Source of the DNA: Lineus longissimus
Lineage: Eukaryota > Nemertea > Pilidiophora > Heteronemertea > Lineidae
Reading direction: 5' to 3'
DNA length: 64,000 nucleotides
Assembly: GCF_910592395.1 (NCBI RefSeq)
Contig: NC_088321.1
Span: 10,478,001-10,542,000, forward strand
Shown one piece after another: positions 1-10,980 of the stretch. The position numbers and the translations under genes were made by a program. The notes beneath the pieces are model-generated. The model searched no databases and was not told the DNA's origin. It saw only the letters and a program-made list of their open reading frames with translations. How positions within the stretch are numbered: the stretch's first letter is position 1; every line of letters starts with the position of its first letter.

Positions 1-171
1 TTTTAAACAGAAAGGTATTTGAATACTTTGTTAATTGATATGTTCAGACACTGTTTTGTTAGTTTCCGTTACGCTTCTTTATTCAATAGATACGGTAGAG
101 AAGCCTTAGAATGCCTTAGAAGCCTTAGAATGCCATAGCCTTAGAAGCCTCAGAAGTTTTTGTGATAGAAA
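1..171. other. Flank of tandem array with short GCCTTAGAA repeats
   Basis: No gene is seen. Positions about 100-153 hold a short irregular tandem repeat of the motif AGAAGCCTTAGAATGCC, ending just before the first copy of the large tandem array. Confidence 0.5.
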
Positions 172-868
172 TGAGATAGATGATGATTTTCATTTTCTGA
201 ATGTATGTCCATTCCACGCAGATTTAAGACAAGAGTTTTTGCCATCAGTACGGCCTGATCTACCCTCTTTTATCAATGTAATGACACCAAATTCTTGTAT
301 AACTATTAGAAATATATCAATCTTTACTGCATGCATTGTAAACTTGGAGCCGCCGTTTGTACTCTCTGTAAGAGTTGCATATTGTTAAATTTGTATGGGC
401 CGGAGGCCTCATATGAACAAAATAATAATAATAATACTCATGACTTCTCGTAACAAAATTCGTTTTAGAGCTAAAGCCTCGGGACCGAATTTATACATCT
501 TCGTGTCATTTTTTTTTCGAAAGAGATTCTCCTTCCACTGCTTGTGCAGGTGCTTTGCGTTTGAGAGATGTGGAAAAATGCTATCCGTTTTTCGGGCCAC
601 CCTGGACAGATGGTGAGAGTGACACAACATTACGATGTAGATTGGTCAAAAGCCGTCCATGTGATAGGACACTCAATCATCCCTTTCTGCAGAAACGTAC
701 ACGCATCCTCATGACTGTAGTTATCTGGTCGATGATGGCACGTTTCACTGGACGGGTAACTGCTATGAAATGCTATCAACCGCGGTAGAGATTGCCAGCC
801 AAGAAAGGTGATTCCAGGGATTTTGAAAACTTCGGTATTATTTTGACCTCATATTTTTTTGCGATCCC

Positions 869-1276
869 TTGATGGGAATCGGCAATACATTTTGTCGTTT
901 GGTGTGTACAGGTGTATGTCATGAAGCCTCAAACAGTTACCACGGCCAACGTATGGCCCTTACATATTTCAACCAGAAATTGCTAAATCTCCCAGCTCCA
1001 ACTGAGACACCCCTCACAATAATGGTCAATGATAAGTATGCTCATCATAACCATACTTTGTGGATTATAATTTTTCACACTCCATGCACAGTACAATATA
1101 AGATACAAGATAGTTCTTGTTACGATATCGATCATGAGGGATCGATTATTGCATGGATAAACTTTACAACGAAACAAAAACAGTTGATACTGGCCACGTT
1201 TTGCACTATAAAAAGGAAAATTAGTGTTCTACAGATGCACAGAGAATATATTGAAAGGTTCATTATACAAGATTAA
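869..1276 (+). pseudogene. Conserved ORF block of tandem gene, copy 1
   Basis: A 135-codon open frame whose second half (HEGSIIAWINFT... to HREYIERFII) recurs in copies 2 and 3. The shared tail stays readable although the other copies reach it in other frames, so it is probably a former exon. There are no recognisable domain signatures. The alternation of hydrophobic and polar residues would fit beta strands, but that is inference. No splice sites were assigned. Confidence 0.3.
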
Positions 1277-2057
1277 GAACGTGATGGTTTTAAAAGCAAT
1301 GACAACATTGACCAACTTTACTGCATTGTATACAGTATAATTTTGCTAACTGTCGTATAAACATCGGCTGTTTTCGAAAATTCTCGATATTTACCGTGCG
1401 GCTGTAGTAGGCAATGCAGGTTCTTTTTAAGATGAAATCGAGACATCTATGGCAATTCTATGAGACCGCCGAGGGACGTTGCGTCGGATCTCAAAGTCTT
1501 GTGTGTCATCATGATGCAGAGCTGGATACACCGAGGTGAAGCGTAGATGCAGTGATCCAGCCTTGTGTAGTGGCGATTCGACTGTTTCCGGGCGATAGAG
1601 TTTGCCGCGTCAGTTTCTAGCAACTCCGGCGCTGGTTGTAAACAGAAAGAGAAAAAAGTTAAAAGGTCATGTATGAGCTGATATTTGAAATTAACGATGA
1701 GCACATGACGTGTTTAGTATATGCTGTTGTTTTAAGGTTCTTCATATTGCCAGTACTTATAATTGTAGTACTTCATGTACATGTACGTGTATACTGCGTG
1801 TTGCAACATAACGTCTTATTCGCTGATTTCAGTCTGATGCTGGCGCTACCTTGGTAGGCCGGATATCTACAATAAGGTATAAATAAGCTTATTCATAGCA
1901 CTGTCTAAGAATTGGATTAAATGTTTGATTTAGCCAATCATTCGACATAAAGATTGCTGTTCTTAAATTACGACCATCTAACAGTCGTCAAGTCATATCA
2001 TACGGTAGGAGCGCAAACCCGGGTGAACAAACCGCTTGCAGGTCCCAAAAAATAATT

Positions 2058-2371
2058 ATGAATTGTCGTAATCCAAATGCCAATGGACTAAAGAGGCTAC
2101 CTTGTGAGTTTACCAACCGGCAGGATCAGGTGACACAAATCTATGTTTCACTGAACGTGAGTTCTTACGGCGAGAACTTATATCGCCGCAAATCCGTCGC
2201 AGTTGTCTCCAAGATAGATTGTGTGCTTCTCTGTGTTACGTCAAATGTTTTGCAATAATATACAGACCCAGTCCTGACAGACGGTGCCTTCTTCAGGCTA
2301 CCGAAGGTTCGATATGTGGGAGACGCATTCCCCTCGAGATCGGAAGTACATGTAGGTTGATGGTCAATAAA
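2058..2371 (+). pseudogene. Candidate exon MNCRNPNANG..., copy 1 (frameshifted)
   Basis: This block starts MNCRNPNANGLKRLPCEF and ends at a donor-like AAA|GTGAGG at 2371/2372. The same block and donor occur in copies 2 and 3. Copy 1 has one T fewer in the run near 2247, so its frame closes early after NVLQ, while copies 2 and 3 read through. It is therefore a broken exon of the tandem gene. Function unknown. Confidence 0.4.
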
Positions 2372-3181
2372 GTGAGGGAGTTTTTGTCATTTTCTTAAAT
2401 GTCACAGCAGTTTTTTAGAATATGGAGCTGCCACCTGTGTAAGTGTTGATTATGAGAGTGTCCAATCAGCGCTCTCCACTCAACTACCAAACCCTCTCTT
2501 AGAATAATTAAATCTTTTAGGACTTCTCGGTCAATATTTGGCAAATACTGGTAAATTCTTTAACCTCACGGCAACGTATTATCCGAAAGAACCGTTTCAT
2601 GATTTTACAACTAGTGTTAAAATGAACCCATGGACTTGCGATCGAATCTCATGTTTGAGGTATATCTACACGCAGGAGTCGGCATTAGTTGTGAAGACAT
2701 CATGCATATCTTCCCGAATTCTTATGTTTATAACGACAGATTTCTCTACCTTCTCTCTATCACTCTAGGCAGCTGAAGGTAAACACTCGGCAATTATTCG
2801 GTGATCACTGCCATAAGGTATAATTATATTGGTTATCAAGAATTAAGCTGCGTCACTCTTTTCGCTCTTGACATCCCCGATTACTTCCATTCATGCAGAA
2901 CATGATGAGACACATTTCATATAAATTTGTTGTGTCTCCTTTTTGAAGAAAAATATCAATCTGAATATGACATGAAATAGATTGCTTTTGCATGTATGCT
3001 TTTGATATTATGTCAACGGGTCTTCAGGTATACTATAGCCAACCACGCAACAGTCGTCTTTCAAGTATAGAATTCTTGCTCAAACGTTATCACGTCTAGA
3101 CTTCCTCTTCCTAGGAAGCAATCTTGTCTTCTATACTCTTTTCTTGCTTTTGAAGAAAAAAAGCCGGGGTATCTCTTACAA

Positions 3182-3748
3182 ATGAAGCCGCCCCAAAATA
3201 TTTTTAGCATTATTGGAAAACAGTACACTGAAAGTAAAATAAACCTCAATGAAATAGAGAATGAGTATGTTATGATCCTCAAACGCAGTGGTGTTCATCC
3301 TATGACTATTGTAATCGGTCATAAGCTGACTAGGCAAGGGGGAGAGACCAAATGGTTTATCAGGCATCTCCTCTCAGTAAATGGTGATTGCTACAATAAA
3401 GTTCTACACGGACATACCTTAACTGGACGAATGAGGCACCATTGGCTGATGTCTAGCACAAAAGGTAAGCACAAGGTTACTTTGAAAACGATTTGCCTCA
3501 AACCACCATGTTCGAAAAATCGTGCCGACTTTTTAACTGCTTTTGAGGACGCTGACAATCTGGATAGCGGACACATCGTCGCGAATATCAAAGATAAAAA
3601 GAAATCGAGAAGTTGGCCGGATGCAGAAAAATATATGTTTTATGTTATTATATTGCGATACAGTGGTCTTGTAAAAGGAATGTTTAAAATTCAACGACAG
3701 AAAGATATCATTGAAGTGCACCTAGACAAACGGTTACATTTGAGTTGA
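3182..3748 (+). pseudogene. Truncated copy of the 320-aa ORF
   Basis: 188 codons closely matching the first ~185 residues of the ORF at 6524-7486 (shared MKPPQNIFSIIGKQYTESK start). The reading frame is cut at the segment junction: after HLDKRLHLS it meets a stop formed where copy 2 begins. It lacks the C-terminal third seen in copy 2 and is most likely a duplication-truncated pseudogene. Confidence 0.55.
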
Positions 3749-4555
3749 GATAGATGATGATTTTCAATTTCTGAATGTATGTCCATTCCATGCAGATTTA
3801 AGTCAAGAGTTTTTGCCATCAGTACGGCCTGATCTGCCCTCTTTTATCAATGTAATGACATCAAATTCTTGTATAACTATTAGAAATATATCAATCTTTT
3901 TGTATAGAGCTAGAGAAAAAAATATGTTATCGCATGTATTGTAGACTTGGAGCCACCGTTTGTACTCTCTGTAAGAGTTGCATATTGTTAAATTTGTATG
4001 GGCCGGAGGCCTTATATGAACAAAATAATAATAATAATACTCATGACTTCTCGTAACAAAATTCGTTTTAGAGCTAAAGCCTCTGGACCGAGTCTATATA
4101 TCTTTGTATCATTTTTTTTTCGAGAGAGATTCTCCTTCCACTGCTTGTGCAGGTGCTTTGCGTTTAAGAGATGTAGAAAAATGCTATCCGTTTTTTGGGC
4201 CACCCTGGACAGATGGTGAGAGTGACACAACATTACGGTGTAGATTGCTCAAAAGCCGTCCATGTGATAGGACACTCAGTTATCCCTTTCTGCAGAAACG
4301 TGCACGCATCCTCATGACTGTAGTTATCTGGTCGATGATGGCACGTTTCACTGGACTGGGAACTGCTATGAAATGCCATCAACCGCGGCAGAGATTGCCA
4401 GCCTAGAAAAGTGAATCCAGGGATTTTGAAAACTTCGGTATTATTTTGACTTCGAATTTTTTTGAGATCCCCTGAAAAGAATCGGCAATACATTTTGTCG
4501 TTTGGTGTGTACAGGTGTATGTCATGAAGCATCAAACAGTTAGCAAGGTCAACGT

Positions 4556-4878
4556 ATGGCCATTACATATTTCAATCAGAAATTGCTAAATCTCCCAGCT
4601 CCAACTGAGACACCCCTCACAATAATGGTCAATGATAAGTATGCTCATCATAACTATACTTTGTGGATTATAATTTTCACACTCCATGCACAGTACAATA
4701 TCAGATACAAGATAGTTCTTGTTACGATATCAATCATGAGGGATCGATTATTGCATGGATAAACTTTACAAGGAAACAAAAACAGTTGATACTGGCCACG
4801 ATTTGCACTATAAAAAGGAAAATTAGAATTCTACAGATGCACAGAGAATATATTGAAAGGTTCATTATACTAGATTAA
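4556..4878 (+). pseudogene. Conserved ORF block of tandem gene, copy 2 (frameshifted)
   Basis: Counterpart of 869-1276. The first half reads in the frame starting at 4556 and the second half (HTPCTVQYQIQDSSC... HREYIERFIILD) in the frame used from 4663, so a small indel near 4675 separates them. Conservation of the second half across copies suggests past coding capacity. No domain recognised. Confidence 0.3.
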
Positions 4879-5664
4879 GAACGTGATGGTCTTAAAAGCA
4901 ATGACAACATTGACCAACTTTACTGCATTGTATACAGTATAATTTTGCTAACTGTCGTATAAACATCGGCTGTTTTCGAAAATCCTCGATATTTACCGTG
5001 CGACTGTAGTAGGCAATGCAGGTTCTTTTTAAGATTTTCGGAAATCGAGACATCGATGGCAATTCTATGAGACCGCCGAGGGACGTTGCGCCGGATCTCA
5101 AAGTCTTGTGTGTCATCATGATGCAGAGCTGGATACATCGAGGTGAAGCGTAGATGCAGTGATCCAGCCTCGTGTAGTGGCGATTCGACTGTTTCCGGGC
5201 GATAGAGTTTGCCGCGTCAGTTTCTAGCAACTCCGGCGCTGGTTGTAAACAGAAAGAGAAAAAATTTAAAAGGTCATGTATGAGCTGATATTTGAAATTA
5301 ACGATGAGTACATGACGTGTTTAGTATATGTTGTTGTTTTAAAGTTCTTCATATTGCCAGTACTCATAATTGTTGTACTTCATGGACATGTACGTGTATA
5401 CTGCGTGTTACAACATAACGTCTTATTCACTGATTTGAGTCTGATGCTGGCACTACTTTGGTAGGCCGGATATCTACAGGAAGGTATAAATAAGCTTGTT
5501 CATAGCACTGTCTAAGAATTGGATTAAATGTTTGATTTAGCCAATCATTCGACAGAAAGATTTCTGTTCTTAAATTACGACCATCTAGCAGGCGTCAAGT
5601 CATATCATACGGTAGAGCGCAAACTCGGGTGCACAAACCGCTTGCAGGTCCCAAAAAAATAATT

Positions 5665-5979
5665 ATGAATTGTCGTTATCCAAATGCCAATGGACTAAAG
5701 AGGCTACCATGTGAGTTTACCAACCGGGAGGATCAGGTGACACAAATCTATGTTTCACTGAACGTGAGTTCTTACGGCGAGAACTTATATCGCCGCAAAT
5801 CCGTCGCAGTTGTCTCCAAGATAGATTGTGTGCTTCTCTGTGTTACGTCAAATGTTTTTGCAATAATATACAGACCCAGTCCTGACAGACGGTGCCTTCT
5901 TCAGGCTACCGAAGGTTCGATATGTGGGAGACGCATTCCCCTCGAGATCGGAAGTACATGTAGGTTGATGGTCAATAAG
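5665..5979 (+). CDS. Candidate internal exon of tandem gene, copy 2
   Basis: About 105 codons from the ATG at 5665 (MNCRYPNANGLKRLPCEF) to a donor-like AAG|GTGAGG at 5979/5980. The frame is also open upstream to about 5629, and CTTGCAG|GTCCC at 5643-5648 could be an acceptor that includes the ATG codon within an exon. The alternating pattern around KIDCVLLCVTSNVFAIIY would suit beta strands. The donor is conserved in all three copies, which supports a real exon. Function unknown. Confidence 0.4.
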
Positions 5980-6523
5980 GTGAGGCAGTTTTGTCATTTT
6001 CTTAAATGTCACAGCAGTTTTTAAAAATATTGAGCTGCCACCTGTGTTAGTGTTGATTATGAGAGTGTCCGATCAGCGCTCTCCACTCCACCTTCTCTCT
6101 ATCACTGCAGGCAGCTGAAAGTAAACACTCGGCAATTATTCGGTGATCACTGCCATAAGGTATAATTATATTGGTTATCAAGAATTAAGCTGCGTCACTC
6201 TTTTCGCTCTTGACATCCCCGATTACTTCCATTTATGCAAAAAATGATGAGACACATTTCATATAAATTTGTTGTGTCTCCTTTTTGAAGAAAAATATCA
6301 ATCTGAATATGACATGAAATAGATTGCTTTTGCATGTATGCTTTTGATATTATGTCAACGGGTCTTCAGGTATACTATAGCCAACCACGCAGCGGTAGTC
6401 TTTCAAGTATAGGATTCTTGCTCAAACGTTATCACGTCTAGACTTCCTCTTCCTAGGAAGCAATCTTGTCTTCTATACTCTTTTCTTGCTTTTGAAGAAA
6501 AAAAGCCGGGGTATCTCTTACAA

Positions 6524-7486
6524 ATGAAGCCTCCCCAAAATATTTTTAGCATTATTGGAAAACAGTACACTGAAAGTAAAATAAACCTCAATGAAATAGA
6601 GAATGAGTATGTTATGATCCTCGAACGCAGTGGTGTTCATCCTATGACTATTGTAATTGGTCATAAGCTGACTAGGCATGGGGGAGAGACCAAATGGTTG
6701 ATCAGGCATCTCTTCTCACTAAATGATGATTGCCACGTAAACATGCTACACGGACACACCTTAACTGGACGAATGAGGCACCATTGGATGATGTTTTGCA
6801 CAAAAGGGAAGCACAAGGTTACTTTGAAAGCGATTTGCCTCAAACCACCATGTTCGAAAGACCGTGCTCTATTTTTAACTGCTTTTGAGGACACTGACAA
6901 TCTGGATAGCGGACACATCGTCGCGAATATCAAAGAAAAATCAAGAAGTTGGCCGGATGCAGAAAAATACATGTTATATGGTATAGTATTGCGATACAGT
7001 GGTCTTGTGAAAGGAATGTTTAAAATTGAACTACAGGAAATTATCATTGAATTACACCTAGACAAACGGTTAAATTCGAGGTGGCGTTTTATTTCAATGA
7101 TAGACAACAGGTCTCGGGATATCTATATATTGGTGTTACGATCACAGTCATTGAAACTTTACCGCTTGTCCCGTTTAGGCGACTTTTACCGAAAGGTAGG
7201 TGAGCCTTTGACAGTAAATGAAAGTTTTGAAAAACTGGATAAGATGTCCCTGGAAAGTTTCACCAACACACTATTCATTCATGGGAAGAAAATGAAGAAA
7301 GTGTACCCGATGATGACGGTCAGGTTACCTTGCGATGGTGAGAGTGTAAAACTCAAATCAACCGTTATTCAAAGTCTCACCTGGTACATTTCCTTCTTAC
7401 TTGATCCAAAAGGATATTATATTTATAAACCTTTTCCGGCCAACAAGCCGATGCATGTGATGCGCGTTGTCCCTAATACATATTGA
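6524..7486 (+). CDS. Unknown protein, possible beta-propeller (320 codons)
   Basis: This is the longest intact frame of the tandem gene. It starts MKPPQNIFSIIGKQYTESK and ends VMRVVPNTY before TGA. The frame is open upstream, and TTTTGAAG|AA at about 6493-6502 could be an acceptor, so the ATG may be internal. There are no signal peptide, membrane segments or known motifs. Strand-like stretches such as RDIYILVLRSQSLKLYRL resemble those in the ORF at 23568-24500, so both loci may encode propeller-type proteins of one family. That link is inferred from pattern, not alignment. Copy 1 has a truncated version and copy 3 only a stub. It is probably the last exon of a multi-exon gene. Expression is uncertain given decay of its upstream blocks. 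Confidence 0.45.
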   Translation: MKPPQNIFSIIGKQYTESKINLNEIENEYVMILERSGVHPMTIVIGHKLTRHGGETKWLIRHLFSLNDDCHVNMLHGHTLTGRMRHHWMMFCTKGKHKVTLKAICLKPPCSKDRALFLTAFEDTDNLDSGHIVANIKEKSRSWPDAEKYMLYGIVLRYSGLVKGMFKIELQEIIIELHLDKRLNSRWRFISMIDNRSRDIYILVLRSQSLKLYRLSRLGDFYRKVGEPLTVNESFEKLDKMSLESFTNTLFIHGKKMKKVYPMMTVRLPCDGESVKLKSTVIQSLTWYISFLLDPKGYYIYKPFPANKPMHVMRVVPNTY

Positions 7487-8005
7487 GAGATATAGTATAT
7501 GAACATGTACATGTATGCCGAATGTTATCAACATGTCAGTATTCGTACAAATTTCTTTCTCCATCGTCTACACACAAAATTCCAAGGTGCAGGGTAGCCC
7601 GCAAAGAATTCGACCATACTTTTACCACCCACAAACCCAGTAGTAGTTTTGCAGTTGTTGGAATTCAGTTGTTTCGGCAGCCTACTTCTCATAACAAAAT
7701 TAGCTCTAGATATCTTCGTGTTATTTTTTCTCGAGAGAGAGATTCTCCTTCCACTGCTTGTGCAGGTGCTTTGAGTTTGAGATGTGGAAAAATGCTATCC
7801 AGTTTTTGGGCCATCCTCAGTTACTGCAGAAACGTGCATGCAACTTCATGACTTTAGTTATCTAGTGGATTATGGTACGTTACACTGGACGAGGAACTGC
7901 TGTGAAATGCTATCAACCGCGGCAGAGATTGCCAGCCTAGAAAGGTGCATCCCGGGATTTTAAACTTCGGTATTATTTTGACTTCAGATTTTTTTTAGAT
8001 CCCTG

Positions 8006-8401
8006 ATGGGAATCGGCAATACATTTTGTCGGTTGGTGTGTACATGTGTATGTCATGAAGCGTCAAACAGTTACCACAGCCAACGTATGGCCCTTACAGA
8101 TTTCAATCAGAAATTGCTAAATCTCCCAGCTCCAACTGAGACATCCCTCACAATAATGATCAATGATAAATTTGCTCACCATAACCATACTTTATGGATT
8201 TTTTTTCACACTCCATGCACAGTACAAAAAAGGGAGTTCTTTTTACGATATCGACCACGAGGGATCGATTATTGCATGGATAAACTATACAACGAAAAAA
8301 AACAGCTGATACTGGCCACGTTTTGCACAATAAAAAGGAAAATTAGTATTCTACAGATGCACAGAGAATATATTGAAAGGTTCATTATACTAGATTTTTG
8401 A
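8006..8401 (+). pseudogene. Conserved ORF block of tandem gene, copy 3 (frameshifted)
   Basis: 131-codon open frame matching 869-1276. Internal indels change the middle (VQKREFFLRYRPRGIDYC) before the frame returns to the shared KKQLILATFCTIKRKIS tail. Interpreted as a decayed exon copy. Confidence 0.3.
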
Positions 8402-9411
8402 AAGCAAAGACAACATTGACCAACTTTACTGCATTGTCCCCAGTTTGATTTTGCTCACTCTCGTATAAACGTCGGCTGTTATACTTACCGTGTCGCTGTA
8501 GGAGGCAATGCAGGTTCTTTTTAAGATTTTCGGATATCGTGATATTTGTGGCACTTTGTGGGAGCGTTCTTGCTGCGTTCATTTGCGGGCATCACATCAG
8601 AGTCTTTCAACTATTTATTTAAAGGACTCTGATCATGCATACAATACACGTTTTTCGTCGTGCAATGGACGCCAATACTGGTAGAGATAATATGCTGGTA
8701 TATAATGTCTGCTTGGAGAATGCTTCAGCGCCAGGGATGCCACACCAACACACCTCAATGAGTCCAATCCCGCCTTAGCAAGCAATTCTATAAGACCGCC
8801 GAGCTACGTTGCGCCGGATCTCAAAGTCTCGTGTGTCATCATGATGCAGAGCTGGATACATCGAGGTGAAGCGTAGATGCAGTGAGCCAGCCTCGTGTAG
8901 TGGCGATTCGGCTGTTCCCAGGCGATAGAGTTTGCGTCGCTCTCTAGCAACTCCTTCGCGGGTAGTATACAGAAATAGACAAAAACTTAAAAACCTAGTT
9001 TTAGGAAGACATGTACAAGCTTATATTTTAAATTAAAGATTACATGACGCGTTTAGTATTTGCAGTTTTTTTAAGGTTATGCATCTTGCCAGTACTCATA
9101 ATATTGTAGTGCTTCATGTACATGCATTTACGTGCATTATTGCGTGTTGTTACATAACGTCTTATTCACCGCTTTGAGTCTGATGCTGGCACTACTTTGG
9201 TAGGCCGGATATCTACAAGAAGGTATAGATAAGCTTGTTCATAGCACTGTCTACGAATTTGATGTAATGTTTGATATAGCCAATCATTCGACAGAAAATT
9301 TGATATTCTTAAATCACGACAATCCAACAGTCGTCGAGTCGTATCATACGGTAGAGCACAAACCCAGGTGCACAAACCACCGGCCGATCTCGTTGGCATA
9401 ACAAAAACCTG

Positions 9412-9720
9412 ATGAATTGTCGGAATCCGAATGCCAATGGACTAAAGAGGCTACCATGTGAGTTTACCAACCAGGAGGATCAGCTGACGCAAATTTATGT
9501 TTCATTGAACGTGAGCTCTTACGGCGAGAACTTATATCGCCGCAAATCCGTCGCAGTTGTCTCCAAGATAGAATGTGTGCTTCTCTGTGTTACGGCAAAT
9601 GTTCTTGCAATAATATACAGACCCAGTCCTGACGGGCGATGCCTCATTCATGCTACGGGAGGTTCGATATGTGGGAGGCGCATTCCCCTTGAGATTGGGA
9701 GTAGGCTGATGGTCAATAAG
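9412..9720 (+). pseudogene. Candidate exon MNCRNPNANG..., copy 3
   Basis: Open block of about 103 codons matching 5665-5979 and ending at the same donor, AAG|GTGAGG at 9720/9721. The possible upstream acceptor of copy 2 is not conserved here. The frame is intact, but the rest of this gene copy is degenerate. Confidence 0.35.
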
Positions 9721-10309
9721 GTGAGGATATTTTTATGGGGCTGCCACCTGTGTAAGTGTTGATTATGTGACGGGTACTCCATGAGAGTGTCCGATCAACC
9801 CTCTCCACTCAACTGCCAAACCCTCTCTTAGAATAATTCAATCATTTTGGCAGCATCGAATGAGGCTGTTAAGGATTTTTCGGTAAATTCTCGATAATTA
9901 ATGGTAAAGTCTTTAACTTCACGGCAAGGTATTGTCCGAAAGAACCGTGTCATCACTATGATTTTACAACTAGTGCTATTGAAGCTGCCAGGGACTTGCG
10001 ATTGAATTTTTTTTGTTTGAGATATATTTGCGTGGTGGAGTTGTAATGACTCGTCAACACATCATGCTCATATTCCAGTATTCTTATGTTCATAACGACA
10101 TATTTCTTAATCGTCTCCCTCTTGAATGTAGGCAGTTAAAGGTAAAGACTCAGTGGTTAATGGTGATCACTGACATAAGGTATAATATTGGTTATCAAGA
10201 ATTAACAAATGGAATTATTACAATACACTTCTGAGGTGCTATACGTGTTGGGCCTGCACCCTTTTAACTCTGGAAACCCCCGATTCCTTCCATTTATGTA
10301 AAAAATGAT

Positions 10310-10633
10310 ATGAAAGACATATTTCATATCAATCTGTTGTGTCTCCTTTTTGTAAAAAATCACTTTGTATTTTCCGAAGGACATGAATTGGATTGCTTTA
10401 GGCTGTCGATATTATGTCATCGAGTCTTCACTATAGCCAGCTACCATGCAAAAGTCGTCTTTCACCTGTATAATTCTGGTCGGAAAGTTATCACATTTAC
10501 ACTTCTTCTTCCTAGGAAGCACTCTTGCCTTCTATACTCTTTTCTTGCTTATGAAGAAAAGAAACTGGGGTTCCTCTTACAAATGAAGCCAGCGCCAAAT
10601 ATTGTTGACATCATTGGAAAAAACCCGCAGTGA
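10310..10633 (+). pseudogene. Remnant of tandem gene 3' region, copy 3
   Basis: This frame runs through FHLYNSGRKVITFTLLLP and EKKLGFLLQM into MKPAPNIVDIIGK, which matches the start of the 320-codon ORF, then stops after NPQ. It shows that the 320-codon ORF was preceded in frame by more coding sequence. Blade-like strand pairs here support the propeller idea. Broken at both ends. Confidence 0.35.
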
Positions 10634-10807
10634 CCCAGTTGACTCGTTAAAAACTTTCCGAAGTATAGTGTGCGAATAAAACAGATGACATGGATGAAGA
10701 AAAGAACTATTGAAGTAAACACCCATTCCTACGACGCTACGACATTGCCAGTGTGTGTGTCTTGCCTATAACATAAATAACTTTTAGCTGGGCGGCATTA
10801 TGCCCTG

Positions 10808-10825
10808 GGGCCGGTTGCACAAAAG
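10808..10825 (+). repeat. Left terminal inverted repeat of H1
   Basis: GGGCCGGTTGCACAAAAG, an exact inverted match to 20365-20382; preceded by the CTG target duplication at 10805-10807. Confidence 0.9.
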
Positions 10826-10980
10826 TTATGGTGATAAAAGTATGTTAGTTTATCTTTTTATGTTAATGTCCCTAACTTAGCGTAAGCTAACATAACGCTA
10901 AAATTGAGTTTCACAAATCAATGTTAGGCCCAATGTTAACTAACGCTACTTTTAAGTAAATCAATGTTAGTTGCTAGGGA

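Larger units (their letters stand above)
172..3746 (+). repeat. Large tandem segment, copy 1
   Basis: This segment begins with GAGATAGATGATGATTTTCA and is followed by a near-identical copy beginning with the same words at 3747. The offset between copies is about 3603 bp at the left. It falls to about 3342 bp at the right because copy 2 lacks roughly 260 bp corresponding to about 2482-2745 here. Copy 1 carries the same ORF blocks as copies 2 and 3, but its last ORF is cut short where copy 2 begins. Confidence 0.85.
3747..7682 (+). repeat. Large tandem segment, copy 2
   Basis: Second copy of the segment, about 90-95% similar by eye to copy 1. Homology to copy 1 ends near 7075. The stretch 7076-7682 is unique to this copy and contains the 3' part of the 320-codon ORF, so copy 2 retains the original right end of the gene. 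About 260 bp present in copy 1 (2482-2745) is missing near 6090. Confidence 0.8.
7683..10640 (+). repeat. Large tandem segment, copy 3 (more diverged)
   Basis: Third copy, detectable from TCTCATAACAAAATTAGC near 7688 to the ATGAAGCC stub at about 10583. It is more diverged than copies 1 and 2. It carries its own ~170 bp insert (about 8580-8770) and several small indels. It lacks the 3' part of the gene, stopping after about 13 codons of the 320-codon ORF. Confidence 0.75.

Noticed and set aside
395-630. Overlapping 73-codon ORFs on both strands (also at 3998-4233)
   Set aside because: They overlap an AAT microsatellite and are preserved only because the segment is duplicated; no motif or splice support.
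172-10640. Tandem segments as a large transposon or LTR element
   Set aside because: No terminal repeats, target duplications or transposase found; the pattern fits unequal tandem duplication.
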